From Plecoglossus altivelis (taxonomy: Eukaryota; Chordata; Actinopteri; Osmeriformes; Plecoglossidae), in assembly GCA_036571765.1 (NCBI GenBank), contig BROE01000007.1, positions 2,219,158 to 2,283,157 on the forward strand: a DNA stretch of 64,000 bases. Direction: 5' to 3'. Of this stretch, positions 1-11,558 are shown in pieces. Every line of letters starts with the position of its first letter. The first letter of the stretch is position 1. The translations under genes and the position numbers were made by a program. Under the pieces are notes generated by a model. It saw nothing but the letters and a program-made list of their open reading frames with translations, ran no database searches and was not told where the DNA came from.

Positions 1-397
1 AGCGGCTGTGTGTGCATGCGGTGTCTCTGTGTGCAGGTCAGCAAGTCATGCTAAATACAGACCATATATTTTGAAGATGGAGAGAGCCATCCTTGTAGAA
101 TCATAGACCGTTTTATCCACACTCAAACAGATGACTTAGTGCCTTTCCCAGGCAGTGCAGTCAACTCCCAGAAGAGTATGTGTTCTGCTGTTAGAGATCA
201 AGGCTGTGGGACAGTTAGGGACAGCTACTACACATCCAAATAGTGGACATGCAGATCCAGAACATTCCCAGTGAAGCCCAGAATCCATCTTATCCTCTGG
301 TCAACGGCCAAGTTCTAATCAGCTTGTGACCTTTATTTTTTTTTCCTCATTTTTTTTTCTATGCCGATACATGACGCGTTGGCTTGTGTTTTCACAG
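1..397 (+). other. Intron upstream of first visible fshr exon
   Basis: No exon is recognisable here. The stretch ends in a plausible 3' splice site (ttttcacag at 389-397) leading into the first visible leucine-rich-repeat exon of the gonadotropin receptor. The missing first exon of that gene, expected to carry the signal peptide and the N-terminal cysteine cluster, must lie before the window. Confidence 0.7.
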
Positions 398-3300
398 GGG
401 ACTAAAGAAAACCAACTTGGGTGAACTTCGTCAAGGTGCCTTCAGAGGTCTGGATGAGCTCAGAAAAGTGTAAGCGTGTTTTGTGTGCCTATGTTTTTCT
501 GTTGGGGATAATTAGTTCATGCGAGTGTGTGTTTGTGAGTGTGTGTTTTTGGTCTTGTTTAACTACCATTAAAGGGATGAGAAATCCCACAAGGATATTA
601 AACTAAGAAAAACTTTTCCATTACCCTGTAAATCGCTTTCTTTTGGGTTTTAAGGTTAAGGTTATAACATGTGTTAAGTTTTGATTTACATTAAGGGTTA
701 AGGTTAGGGTCAGGGGTTGGGGTTAGGGGTTTTGAATAATAAGGACTTGTCGGTCCACACTAGGATAGTAAAACAAACCTGTGTGTGTATGTAGGATGTG
801 CCCATTGTATTTTGTATTATGTTGTGTTTAGTCTGTTGTCTGGAACATGACGAGTAGGAGAGATCCAAACATGGTGAACATGAATCACAGAGTGAGAGGG
901 AGGAGGACAACAGAAGGAAGGATGAGTGGATATCTGGGTGCTAAGAATAGAATCGCCTGGTCTGTGTCATTATCTCTCATCCTCTGCTTTTTCCTCTCCC
1001 ACTCTCTCTCTCTCTATATCTCTATCTATCTATCTCTCCCTGTCTATCTATCTCACTCTCTCTCTCTCTCTATCTATCTGTCTTGCTCTCTCTCATCCCC
1101 AACGCTCAGTTGGATGGTAGAGAACGTTTTTTTGAAGAAAATAGGGGCTTCCGCATTTGCTGACCTCCCAAAGCTGACAGAAATGTAAGTCTGACTCCTT
1201 CTACATCAGGAGGTCGTTCACTCAACATCCACACTTCCATCACTTTAGTCTCTTAGGCTGGGTACTCGCCAAACTTATTTTTATTTTGTAAGACTTTCAA
1301 AATGTGAGAGACCACACATGAGGACAAACAATCCTAGATTTTGCTCCTATACTGTGTAGTGTGCCATGATGTGATAAAGGCAAAAATAAAAACCACACAC
1401 AACCAGTGTCCCGACTGTGATCAACACCTCCCGAAATCTCTCAAGACTTCAGAATAAGCATGGCAGATGATATGCTGAAAGAAATTGCGACGAGCGTTTG
1501 GAATGGGTTTTGCAGAAACTTCACAGGACAAAACGACAGCATTTCTCTGTGCTGCGTCATTTGATTGTTATGTTTTTGTCTTTGCTCACCTTGCTCTCTG
1601 ATTGGCTATCGTTTCGTTTCATGTGATAATCTTTTGTGCGTGTGCCCTTTTCTCATCCAGAATCATCACCAAGTCAAAAGACCTGGCAATCATCTCTAAG
1701 AAGGCCTTCAAGGGACTGCCAAAGTTACAATACCTGTGAGTGTCTGGGGTGTTTCAGTGTGTCAGTATAACTGTGAGTGTCTTGAGTGTTTCAGTGTGTC
1801 AGTATAACTGTGACTGGAGTGTTTCATTGTGTCAGTATAACTGTGAGTGTCTGGAGTGTTTTAGTGTGTCAGTATAACTGTGAGTGTCTTGAGTGTTTCA
1901 GTGTGTCAGTAAAACTGTGAGTGTCTTGAGTGTTTCAGTGTGTCAGCATACCTGTGAGTGTCTGGAGTGTTTTAGTGTGTCAGTATAACTGTGACTGGAG
2001 TGTTTTGATGTGTCTGTATACCTGTGAGTGGAGTGTTTCATTTTGTCAGTTTAACTGTGACTCTCCACGGTGTTCCAGTGTGTCAGTATACCTGTGAGTA
2101 ACTGGAGTGTTTCAGCAAGTCCCAGAAAAAAATCAATTGTGCCTAAAATCTTAAATCTGAGATTTTATAATTCGCTTTATTAGTCAGTTCATTCACTTAG
2201 ATCGATAATCCTGGAAAAAGTATAGCAGCATCCCAATCAAAATCAACAGTTTAACCTAAAACGCTGATCCATGTCCACACATACTTCTGTGCTACAATAG
2301 TAACTGTAGAGCACACATTAGTCCAGAATTCGGCACACAAACCACAATTGAGGTAGACTAAGAAAACGTATTTTTTTATTGTATTACATGAAGCTCCGAA
2401 AATTGCATTTGCGCTTAAATGTTTGCAAGGAAACTGGCTCGCACCGAGGGAGCCATGTGTGCAACACATCAAGCCTCTGCACATCTGATTCAAATTAACT
2501 ATCATTAGGAAGCTCAACAAAAGCCTGATAACACTCCGTTCATCTGAATCAGGTTTGTTGACTGAAACATGCAGGACCTGGTGGGTTCGCATTAAACAAC
2601 ATCTGTTTTTTTCAGAGAAATCTCCAACACTGGACTGACTGTTATCCCAGACTTCAGCCAGATCCTCTCTTCAGCTCCTCGCTTCATTCTGTAAGTCCCA
2701 GTTTCCTGGCTCTGTTGACAGCTAACAACTCTCTAATATCGAGGGCTTAACCTTAAAGCAAAAACGAACTAGAAACATATCATCCAGATTCAAGTTCAAG
2801 TTCAAGTTGTGCTTTATTGTCATTCCGCTACATGCGGGGGCATACAGTGGAACAAAATGTCGTGCCTCACAGAGCCACGGTGCTACAGAAGTACATGCCT
2901 GTACATACAACAGTACAGGCAAACAACAATCAATTTAAAATAAATATAACAATTTTCTTATACATAAACTAAAAAAGATACAAACTATACAAACTGTACG
3001 AGTACTTACCGATGGGGAGCTGTACATCTGCAAAGAGTACTGTACATGTGCAAGGAATATGGGCGTGTAAACATACATATATTACAGAGTCTATAGTGCA
3101 ATATGATGAGTGCAGATGCAGGTACGCCCACACTATTCACACACAAATGGTCCCAGACATTGTGTGATGTGACATGTGTGTTACACAGTGACTTGCAGGA
3201 CAACATACACATGAAGACGATCCCCAGAAATGCCTTCCGAGGCCTCTGCTCCGACAAGATAGAGGAAGTGTGAGTGACCCTGCGCCTGTTCCACACATTT

Positions 3301-6010
3301 CACAACTTTAGAAATGCTTTTATCTGAAGCTAGATTCACACTTTAGGGGGAGTGGAGGGGTGTAGGGTGGTGAGGAGGATGGTGGCAGAGCAATGATGTT
3401 GCTTCTGTGACTCTCTGTCTGGGCAGGCGTCTGGCCAGAAATGGACTACGGGAGGTGGAGAGTCACGCTTTCAACGGCACTACGGTGGACAAACTGTGAG
3501 TTCCAGTCACGGCGTAGTTTGATTCCAGATTTGATTCCTTCTCTGTTACCACTGAATACGCTCTCTTTCTCCATCTCTCTCTCCCTCTCTCGCTCAGTTC
3601 TCTCATGGGAAACCCACAGCTCTCTCATATCCATGGCAACGCCTTCACAGGAGCGGTGGGGCCGGTGTCTCTGTAAGCATGACGAGCCTGACCATGTGAC
3701 TCAGGTCCTCATTCTCCATCAAGCTACCCTCAAACTCATGGAGGACCACTTTAGTCATAGGGTGACACCATTACATAGGAAGACCGTTACAGTCCACCAC
3801 CAGTTTGATTCCAGCCAGGGTGATTTTCCTGCATGTCTTCTTTTTCCCTCTCCCTGCTTGTCCTGTTCATCTCCAACGGTCCCCATTCAACAAAGCAGGA
3901 AAATCCCCAAAGTATATCTTTGAAATGGATGGAGACTGGAAATGGTGAACAATGAGTTAATACCGTGTGTGTGCTCGTACTTGTGTGTGTGTGTGTGTGT
4001 GTGATGTGTGTGCATGTTTATGTCAAAGCTTCATCTCCCACACAGCAGTGAGCTCCCTCCCTGAGTCCATCCTGTCGGGCCTCCAGGTTCTGTCAGCTGA
4101 GTCTGTGTTCCGTCTGAAGGAGCTGCCCTCCCCGGAACACTTCCCCCAGCTGTGGGAGGCTAGCCTCACCTACCCCTCTCATTGCTGTGCCTTTTACAAC
4201 GCCCACAGGAACAGGTGACCCCCCCCACACCTCCTGCACACGTTCTCCTCCCATGGCCAAACAACACCGGCTGGTCTGCACACCAGAGTGTGTGTGTGTG
4301 TGTGTGTGGCAGGTCCCGTGGGAACCCCCTGTGTCTGAACCTCACAATGAAGGAGGAGCCCCACTTCCACAGAGACCACTGTCACAACGTAACCGCAGTC
4401 AGCTGTAGCCCCGCCCCCGACGCCTTCAGCCCCTGTGAGGACATCATGGGCGGGACGGCGCTCCGGGTCCTCATCTGGCTTGTCTCCACGCTCACGCTGC
4501 TCGGCAACGCAGCTGTGTTGCTCGTGTTGCTAGGTAGAGTCACATGATGAGGGTCTGTGTGGTTGTCTTGTACGACGAGATATGAAATGGGGTCGCGTCT
4601 TACTGGATGATGAACATGTTAGAGAGTGTTTGACTCCATCCGTGCCCTCTGCGCTGATAGGAAGCCGAACGAAGCTGACCGTTCCTCGTTTCCTGATGTG
4701 TCACCTGTCATTTGCTGACCTCTGCATGGGAGTGTACCTGATCGTCATAGCAACGGTGGACATCCGTACTCGCGGGGAGTATTACAACCATGCCATCGAC
4801 TGGCAGACTGGCTTTGGCTGCAGCGCTGCAGGCTTCTTTACGGTGTGTGTTTGCTTATGAAGTCCATTTTCTCTCCTTAGGACATCTCAGTACAAACTGT
4901 GTGTTACACCATATGTGTGTGTGTGTGTGTGTGCAGGTGTTTGCCAGTGAGTTATCTGTTTTTACGTTAACCGCCATCACCCTGGAGCGCTGGCACACCA
5001 TCACATATGCCTTGCGGTTGGACCGCAAGCTCCGCCTCCAACACGCGTGTGCTGTCATGGCGGTGGGGTGGGTGTTCTCCTCAGTTGCTGCTTTGATGCC
5101 GGCGCTGGGAATTAGCAGCTACAGCAAGGTGGGGTCGCTACTCCTGAAATCAGCATTCCTGATATCATCACTCCTGACACCATCACTCCTGAAATCATCA
5201 CTACTGACACCATCACTCCTGAAATCATCACTACTGACACCATCACTCCTGACATCATCACTCCTGACACCATCACTCCTGAAATCATCACTACTGACAC
5301 CATCACTCCTGACATCATCACTCCTGACACCATCACTCCTGACATCATCACTACTGACACCATCACTCCTGACATCATCACTCCTGACACCATCACTCCT
5401 GACATCATCACTCCTGACACCATCACTCCTGACATCATCACTGGGTTCCAGGTGAGTATTAGCCCTGTATGTCTGTGTGTTCCAGGTGAGCATCTGCCTT
5501 CCCATGGATGTAGAGACAGCCCAGTCCCAGGTGTACGTGGTGTTCCTCCTGCTGCTGAATGTGCTGGCCTTCCTGTGCGTGTGTTCCTGCTACCTGGGGA
5601 TCTATCTGACGGTGCGAAACCCGTCCTCTACCCCGGCCCGCAGCGACGCACGCGTGGCCCAGCGCATGGCCGTTCTGGTCTTCACAGACTTCCTCTGCAT
5701 GGCACCCATCTCCTTCTTCGCCATCTCGGCCGCCCTCAAGCTGCCTCTGATCACCGTCTCCCACTCCAAGCTCCTGCTCGTTCTCTTTTACCCAATCAAC
5801 TCCTGTGCCAACCCCTTCCTGTACGCCTTCTGCACGCATAATTTCCGCCAGGACTTCTTTATGCTGGCAGCACGCTTCGGTCTGTGTACGACTCGAGCGC
5901 AGATCTACCGGACGGAAAGTTCTTCCATCCAGCAACCTGCATGGATTTCCTCGTCGAGAACCAGCCAAGGAACACTCTATTCGCTGGTCACTATTAGCCA
6001 TGGTCACTAG
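398..6010 (+). CDS. fshr: Gonadotropin receptor, FSH receptor type (5'-partial, 12 exons visible)
   Basis: G-protein-coupled receptor for a pituitary glycoprotein hormone, acting at the plasma membrane of gonadal cells through Gs/cAMP. Exons: 398-469, 1110-1184, 1661-1735, 2616-2690, 3189-3269, 3427-3495, 3598-3672, 4029-4214, 4313-4533, 4661-4842, 4937-5128, 5486-6010, giving 609 residues plus stop. The first eight are leucine-rich repeats of 69-81 bp and one 186 bp exon, all in phase 2, ending in the family motif YPSHCCAF. The hinge is short and contains CEDIMG. Seven helices follow, with ERW at the end of helix 3, FTDFLCMAPISFFAIS in helix 6 and NPFLY in helix 7. FSHR rather than LHCGR is favoured by eight LRR exons joined directly to the hinge exon (LHCGR has an extra hinge exon), the CSPxPDAF hinge and an AQIYRTESSS tail. 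However, PMDVET and ITYALRLDRKLRL look LHCGR-like. The receptor family is certain; the subtype is likely but not proven. Confidence 0.72.
651..731. repeat. Telomere-like degenerate TTAGGG tract
   Basis: Several imperfect copies of ttaggg/ttaagg/gttagggg occur in a row within the fshr intron between the first two visible exons. The tract is too short and degenerate to be a functional telomere; it is an interstitial telomere-like or simple-sequence tract. Confidence 0.45.
1736..2115. repeat. Minisatellite in fshr intron, unit about 33-37 bp
   Basis: About ten imperfect copies of a unit built on 'gtgagtgtctggagtgttt' and 'cagtgtgtcagtataact' begin directly at the 5' splice site of the exon ending at 1735. 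The first copy includes the real donor (gtgagtgtc), so near-identical donor-like motifs recur through the array. Copies vary in length by loss of short internal segments. Confidence 0.85.
2788..3130 (-). mobile_element. 5'-truncated LINE 3' end (L2/Rex-like)
   Basis: On the minus strand this stretch ends with a short tandem tail (ttgaac repeats at 2791-2807) preceded by a segment with 'gaatgacaataaagc'. That is the usual form of a fish non-LTR element 3' end whose tail is a short tandem repeat instead of poly(A). No ORF is left. Its far boundary, about 3130, is uncertain. It sits in the fshr intron just before the exon at 3189. Confidence 0.5.
5135..5450. repeat. 30-bp minisatellite inside the split 7TM region of fshr
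   Basis: About ten tandem copies of a 30 bp unit (two 15 bp halves, roughly ctcctgacaccatca and ctcctgaaatcatca) fill the intron between the exon ending at 5128 (helix 4 / second extracellular loop) and the exon starting at 5486. Because the unit is a multiple of three and has no stop in the receptor's frame, the upstream exon frame stays open through the array until 5453-5455. Confidence 0.9.
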
Positions 6011-7867
6011 TTGGTCCCTCGACATGGATGAAAAAAACTTTGAGGTCGCTGAACGACACTAGAAAGAACCTGAGCTTTGATGGCCCTGATGCTTTTTCAC
6101 AAAAAATTATTATTATTTTTTCTCATTTTAATCCATTTTATGATGCAGATATTAACACGCAAAGACAACAGCGTAATACAAAGAATACATATACTCATAC
6201 TCTAAACAAAGCAAAGTCCTTTTCTCTTATATTCAATTTTTCTGTAAATTAAATACTAATTCAACGCCAATGCACGCAAGCAAAAATCCAGGCTGACACA
6301 TTTATTCTCTGCAGTGTCGTAGTTTAGAGTGCATTATCAGTAGCTTTCTGCCCTTCAGTACGCCCAGTTTGTTCAAGGACAGAGCAACTCCACCTCACCG
6401 CCTGTGTGTGTGTGTTTTGAGTTTGGGAGGAGAGGTTACACAGCTGTGCTATGCCCTCTCAAGGGGAGGATGGCTATGGCTGGCACATGGGCCTCACACA
6501 CACACACACAGTCACACACTGAGATCTCAAGGCTCCAGGTGCAAGACAGGAACTGTATCCTACCTTTGTAACTCCCTCTTTCTGAAGAGCCATGAATCCC
6601 TGGCTCTTCTCTCTACCTCTCGATCCCAACAAGAATCAGGACACTGGTCCATATGCCTGGACGCCCCACGTGGGAGGGCTAAGGATATATGGTAGAGGCA
6701 AGAGTGGGATTGGTCTTTTTCCACTTGTCAATGTAAACGATAACCTCCTTCCACATGGCACCATTTGAAAAACACACACTAGAGGCCGTCACTGTGCAAA
6801 TCTGTCTACTTCAAGAATTGCAATCAATAGCATTAGTATTCGTGTTAACAGCATCTGTGTCTCAGCCACACAGCCTTAAACATGAGGGAAGGTTTAAATA
6901 GATTATGGATAAGACACAATAGAAGTTGATCTGGTTGGAATAAAAATATGTTTCATCAATCTGAGCCAAGACAGGCAATTTATATTTAGAGTTCGGGTCT
7001 TCGGCTCATTTTTAAATATTCTCTAAACTGTAAGTGTAGCTGTCTGCCCTATTTTATGAGACATCAAAACTCTATTGTGTATCTTGAAAATGTTCAAACG
7101 TTTAATTCATGCTTCAAAACTGAGTTATTGTTTCAGTAAATTGACAGTGCCACCAAAATGATCCTTGTGAGTAATTATTTGTCATTGGGTGGGTAGTCAA
7201 AATGTTTGAATGTTTTTTCACCAGAAATGTTTTTCATATTCAAATTCAACACAACACACAAACACACATAGGTAAAAGATTATTTGTTGCAATGTAACAT
7301 ATAAACAGAGAACACATTTTTATGTAGTGTCTCGGGCCACATAGTACTGCTTTGGCCCAGTTCTCTAATGTTTAGTCTTGAATGTCTTGAATCAGTTCAC
7401 CCGATGTTTAGAAGTTGTGAATAGAAGGACAAGTTCACTTAGAAATTAGTTTTATCAGCAAACTATGTGCATGTGGTTATTGTGTATAATGCAGAAAACT
7501 GTGCTTATCTTTTGCACACTTCCAAATCATGTAATAAATTCTAATCTAGTGAAAACAACGAACTCATTGTTTTTAGAGATTTTAATTAATGGTTTTGAGA
7601 AGCAAAATCTCATTTAACAATTGCTCAAATCCATTAAAGAAATGTAAAAAATAGACCAATAGACTTCTCACACCACTACAATTTTGACAAAAACCAAATT
7701 GTAGGATTTGTGTTATGGTGGAGACTGTAATGTAAAGCAGACTAATGCATCCATAATGACATAATAGCAGCTTCTTTACTCTAGTTCACATAGGTCAAAT
7801 ATTCTCCTTTAGCCACCCTCTTAAACTCCATTTTCCTCTACCATCCAGAGATATCAGTGACTCCTAC

Positions 7868-8200
7868 TGATGTAGTAGCCTGGTCCTACCAGACTCTTTC
7901 ATTTTAATTTAATTTGTACAGAGAATCTGGGACCTCCCCATTCACAAACGTTAACTTCCTCGAAGGCGGGTCCTCTGTTGAAGTTGAGAAATATTGGGTC
8001 TGCCCAGAAGCAGTCTGGATCTGCTTTAACCAATCACTATAGCGTTCGACATAGCCAACTTCTTTACTACTATACGCACTACATCAACCTTATCATTCTC
8101 AGCCACTCCCTCTGTTTGCTAACTGGGCCTGCAGATATCTGAATTTAGAAAACCTAGCTGGAAATAGCAGCTCCAGACCTAGTACAGATGCTATATGAAA
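7868..8200. repeat. Possible MITE-like interspersed repeat
   Basis: The segment begins 'gtagcctggtcctaccagac' and ends near 'ctccagacctagtacag', a loose inverted similarity like the ends of fish non-autonomous DNA transposons. The inverted match is weak, no target-site duplication was identified and there is no ORF. Low-confidence call. Confidence 0.3.
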
Positions 8201-8999
8201 ATTTAGCAGAAGTACGTAGGACGGCACAGCCAGGATACTGATGTAGCGCGTTTACACTTGATGCAAGGCATCTGTGTTTGTGAGTGTGTCTGCCTGTAAA
8301 TCTGTGGTTTCAATGTGGGTTGTTAGTGCAAGAAATGTTTAAAGATTGTTTCGAGAACCGGACACCGTGCCCAGTTGTAATTTTGCAACACTGTGTAGAG
8401 TTGTACTGCTTTACTTTGTCCTGAGTGATTCGTGAAAATGAAATAATCCCATCAAGAGTATCACTTTCTGTGATGTCATTACGAGAGACAAGCAGACTTT
8501 GCAAAAGATTGTGAACGCAAATACTTTCAGGTGAGCAGGAATTTCTGTATGAATAAAATGATTGCGAACTAAGAAAGACCATATTTAAAGTGGGTACTTT
8601 ATTTTAGTATATTAGGAAAGTTACCATCTACAACTGTTGCTGTGTCAACTACATAAACAGCTCACCACAGTTGAACCCAAGATATAGGGAGTTGATTTCC
8701 ATTGCTTTAGGCTTCACCAATCAAGGACTTACTTGCTCAACAGCCTTTCAATTGGAAATTCACACAATTGGCTACTGTTGATGAGAAGCCAATAACTATA
8801 ATACAACTGCTAACATTACATCGAGATTCTTTTCTTGCCGGCTAGTTAACAGAAACATAATTTGAGTGAATATTTTATTTGAGTATAAATCAGCAATTGT
8901 TGTGAAATGAATGAATGTGTTTACTGATTCAAAAACTCTTCCATTACATATGTTCACATGCTCCAATTAAACTAACTAAAAAATCAACTGATGAACATT

Positions 9000-9366
9000 A
9001 TAATCACCAGCTGCATCATGGGTCAATGGCACTACACAATCTATAATTCCAGGAATCTCTTTGAGTGTTTGTGTTCCACCTAATCACTTAAGTGACATCT
9101 TAATTCAGCAAGAGCACTAGGAAATGTAGGTACCAAAGCCGTTAAAAACATGTCATCATCAGCAATATCTATCTATAATTTCCTAAATCTGTGTTTGTCA
9201 CCAACATCTCACTAACTGCATCACGAACACTGTGCCTGATCTATAATTCTAGGGATCTGTGTGTGCATGTCACCTGCGTCATCATGTGCACTGTGCACTA
9301 TCATAGTTCTAGGAATCTGTGTGTGTGGCATCTTAATCACTGACTGCATCACGGGCACTGTGCAGA
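9000..9366. repeat. Degenerate tandem repeat around 'gcatcac..cactgtgc / ataattctaggaatct'
   Basis: Three to four diverged copies of a unit containing 'actgcatcacgggcactgtgc' and 'tctataattctaggaatctgtgtgtg' follow one another with variable spacing of about 75-150 bp. No coding content. Confidence 0.5.
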
Positions 9367-10159
9367 AGGGAATTTTAAGAACTGAATACAACCATTTGTT
9401 CTAGTTAAGTGCACACTAGTATCTTATTAGCTAACTGAACACAAACAGCTCGTTGATCATCTTTAAATGATAATAGAAAAATTATACTTGGCAAATTGAC
9501 AATCATAACTTACAGAAACTCTAATCAAAATCTCTAAATTGTTGGACTCTCCAGTTTTGGATGGCTGTTATGTTCATGCAATTGAAAAATTATCATCAAC
9601 ATCTTCCTGAATTTCATAAATCTGCTGATCAGATGATTACACTGTATTATAATAACATAAACCACCTAGCATTGATGTAAAATAAATTGGAATTAAATTG
9701 TAGATTAGTGTTTTTTTCAAGTGCTGACATGCATTGGTCAAAAATTGTATCCCATTAAAAACTCGTTCAAACCATCAACACACTTTCTACATGTCTCAAA
9801 GGAAGCTTGTGAGATTGTAACACTGGCAAAAACTCTTACTCAGAAGCAAACATTGTCACTATTTGTTACTCAAATATTTGTTACAAAAATGATTAACTTT
9901 TATATTTGAAGATAGGTGTAAGTCATTTTTTAAATAAGTCTGCATTCTACTGAAGAATACGGAATAACTTAATTTACTGTGTTAAAGTATATGTGACAAA
10001 AATGAATCAGGAATGCAGCAATTCACTTCAAATCCTTTATTTTTTTCCAAATCTGTACATATAGAAATTCAGCAAAAGAAAAGTGGGAACAAAACTAAAT
10101 CTGAAATTACAGGCAGTGCAATACATAATTCCAACCTGAAACATCAGCGTTGATAATAT

Positions 10160-10760
10160 AGTCTCTCATTCTGTACAGCCCTGTGAGAGTTCTGTTCACC
10201 CTCTCTCCTGCATTTGTCCACAAATTCTTGTCAACATCTTGTGTCTTCTCTGGCGATGCATCTTGGGAAGTCCCGGTGGGACTGTCTTATCCAATCCTGT
10301 TAGTCTTCAGGAGAAACCATGCCCTCACTCTGTGTTCATGGCGTCCAGTGGGGCCATCTGGTCATGTTGTCATATATCTTCCACCTCCACACAGAAAAAC
10401 TCAATGGGGTTGAGGAAAGGGGAGTACGGAGTCAAGAAGAGCACTGACATCCTGGGATGTGCAGCAAACTAGGATGTGACTGCAGCAGATGACACATCAT
10501 CCCACACAACCATGAAGGCGGGGGAAGTGTCTTGCTCCTCTCTCCTCTCCTCCTCCAAGAAGTCTATGCAGGTCCTCCAGAAAAGAAATGAGCCCATTTG
10601 TACTGGGAGGGCCCAATAAGTGGTGATTTGTGGAAACAGCAACCCATCACTGGACCGTTCCCGCCTCTCTGGCCTACGACATCCACTGTTGTTCTCCGTC
10701 CAATCACATTCCTTCCCTCGCGGTATATTTTTTGAAAGGTTGAATCCAGCTGAAACAATT
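10160..10760 (-). pseudogene. IS630/Tc1-mariner-like transposase remnant, catalytic C-terminal part
   Basis: Translation of the minus strand in shifting frames gives typical fish IS630/Tc1-type DDE transposase segments: GRNVIGRRTTVDVVGQRG around 10670-10720, PLIGPSQYK near 10615, FMVVWDDVSS near 10500, then TPYSPFLNPIEFF and MAPLDAMNTE between about 10330 and 10420. The intact family reads VDN or WDN where this copy has VWDD, and PNPIEE where this copy has LNPIEF. Several frameshifts and stops separate the pieces, so it is dead. Family assignment is from memory of the motif order. Confidence 0.6.
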
Positions 10761-11229
10761 AAGAAGAATAGGTGTTCAATTTGAGCAAGAGAAATTGCGG
10801 CCCTTCAGAGACCACAGAGAGAACGCTCAGAGAACGCTCCAAGAACGCTCAGAGAACGCGCACGTGCGTTCTTCTTCCTGCCCCTTTTCTCTCCCTTCCA
10901 ACCAGTCTTTCTTGATCCATGTTCGCGAACCACATCATTCTGAAGCTGCCCTTTGTGTATGTAAGGTGTGGAGACACGTGTAGCCTTTTGAGATGAAATT
11001 CAATATTGTTATGTTACTATTAGTTTCCAAAACTCTTAACACATTTTAAACAGAAACATTGCTTACGTTGTACATTTCTGCGGTAATCAGGTTTGAATGT
11101 ATGAAAAATCTTTATATTTACTTTGATAATTTAACAATAGTGACAATTTCAGCAATTTCAGCTGTTATTTGTTTCACAACCAAACAGAAAAAGGGGACAT
11201 CTTTGGAATGATTTGCAGTTTAGAAACAT

Positions 11230-11400
11230 GGATGACGGAAGACAGGCTAGTGGGGAAAGCAGAAGGGCAGGCAGAGGGAGAATGTGTGGAGGACAAGGGG
11301 AGAGGAAGACCAAGGGCGGTGGTCTTTGGTGAGATAAGGGCCACAATTATGGCCAAATACAGGAGAGAGAGAGAACCAGAACCCTCAGTACTGTACAGAG
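11230..11400 (+). pseudogene. Possible N-terminal transposase fragment in opposite orientation
   Basis: The plus strand reads KGRGRPRAVVFGEIRATI around 11295-11350, resembling the basic linker and helix-turn-helix entry (GRGRPR...DEIRATI) of the same fish IS630-like transposase family. The catalytic remnant at 10160-10760 is on the minus strand, so the two would be inverted relative to each other: either a rearranged copy or two independent insertions. The match is short. Confidence 0.35.
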
Positions 11401-11510
11401 TGATTAGACTGGTACTTACTGTTGCACATCACATTATCACTGACAATTGTATTTGTTTTTAAATTTTGTATTTATAGTGTACATTAATATATACCATGTA
11501 AATGATGTAC

Positions 11511-11511
<1 letters not shown>

Positions 11512-11555
<44 letters not shown>
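11512..11555. repeat. (GA)n microsatellite
   Basis: Uninterrupted run of about 22 GA dinucleotides in the intergenic region. Confidence 0.95.

Positions 11556-11558
<3 letters not shown>

Noticed and set aside
1733..2115. Possible CRISPR-like array
   Set aside because: The copies are contiguous tandem repeats without unique spacers, in an intron of an animal gene.
5112..5505. Minus-strand ORFs reading MMSGVMVSGV and SDDVRSDGV repeats
   Set aside because: Antisense translations of the 30-bp minisatellite within the fshr intron; no start context, no family.
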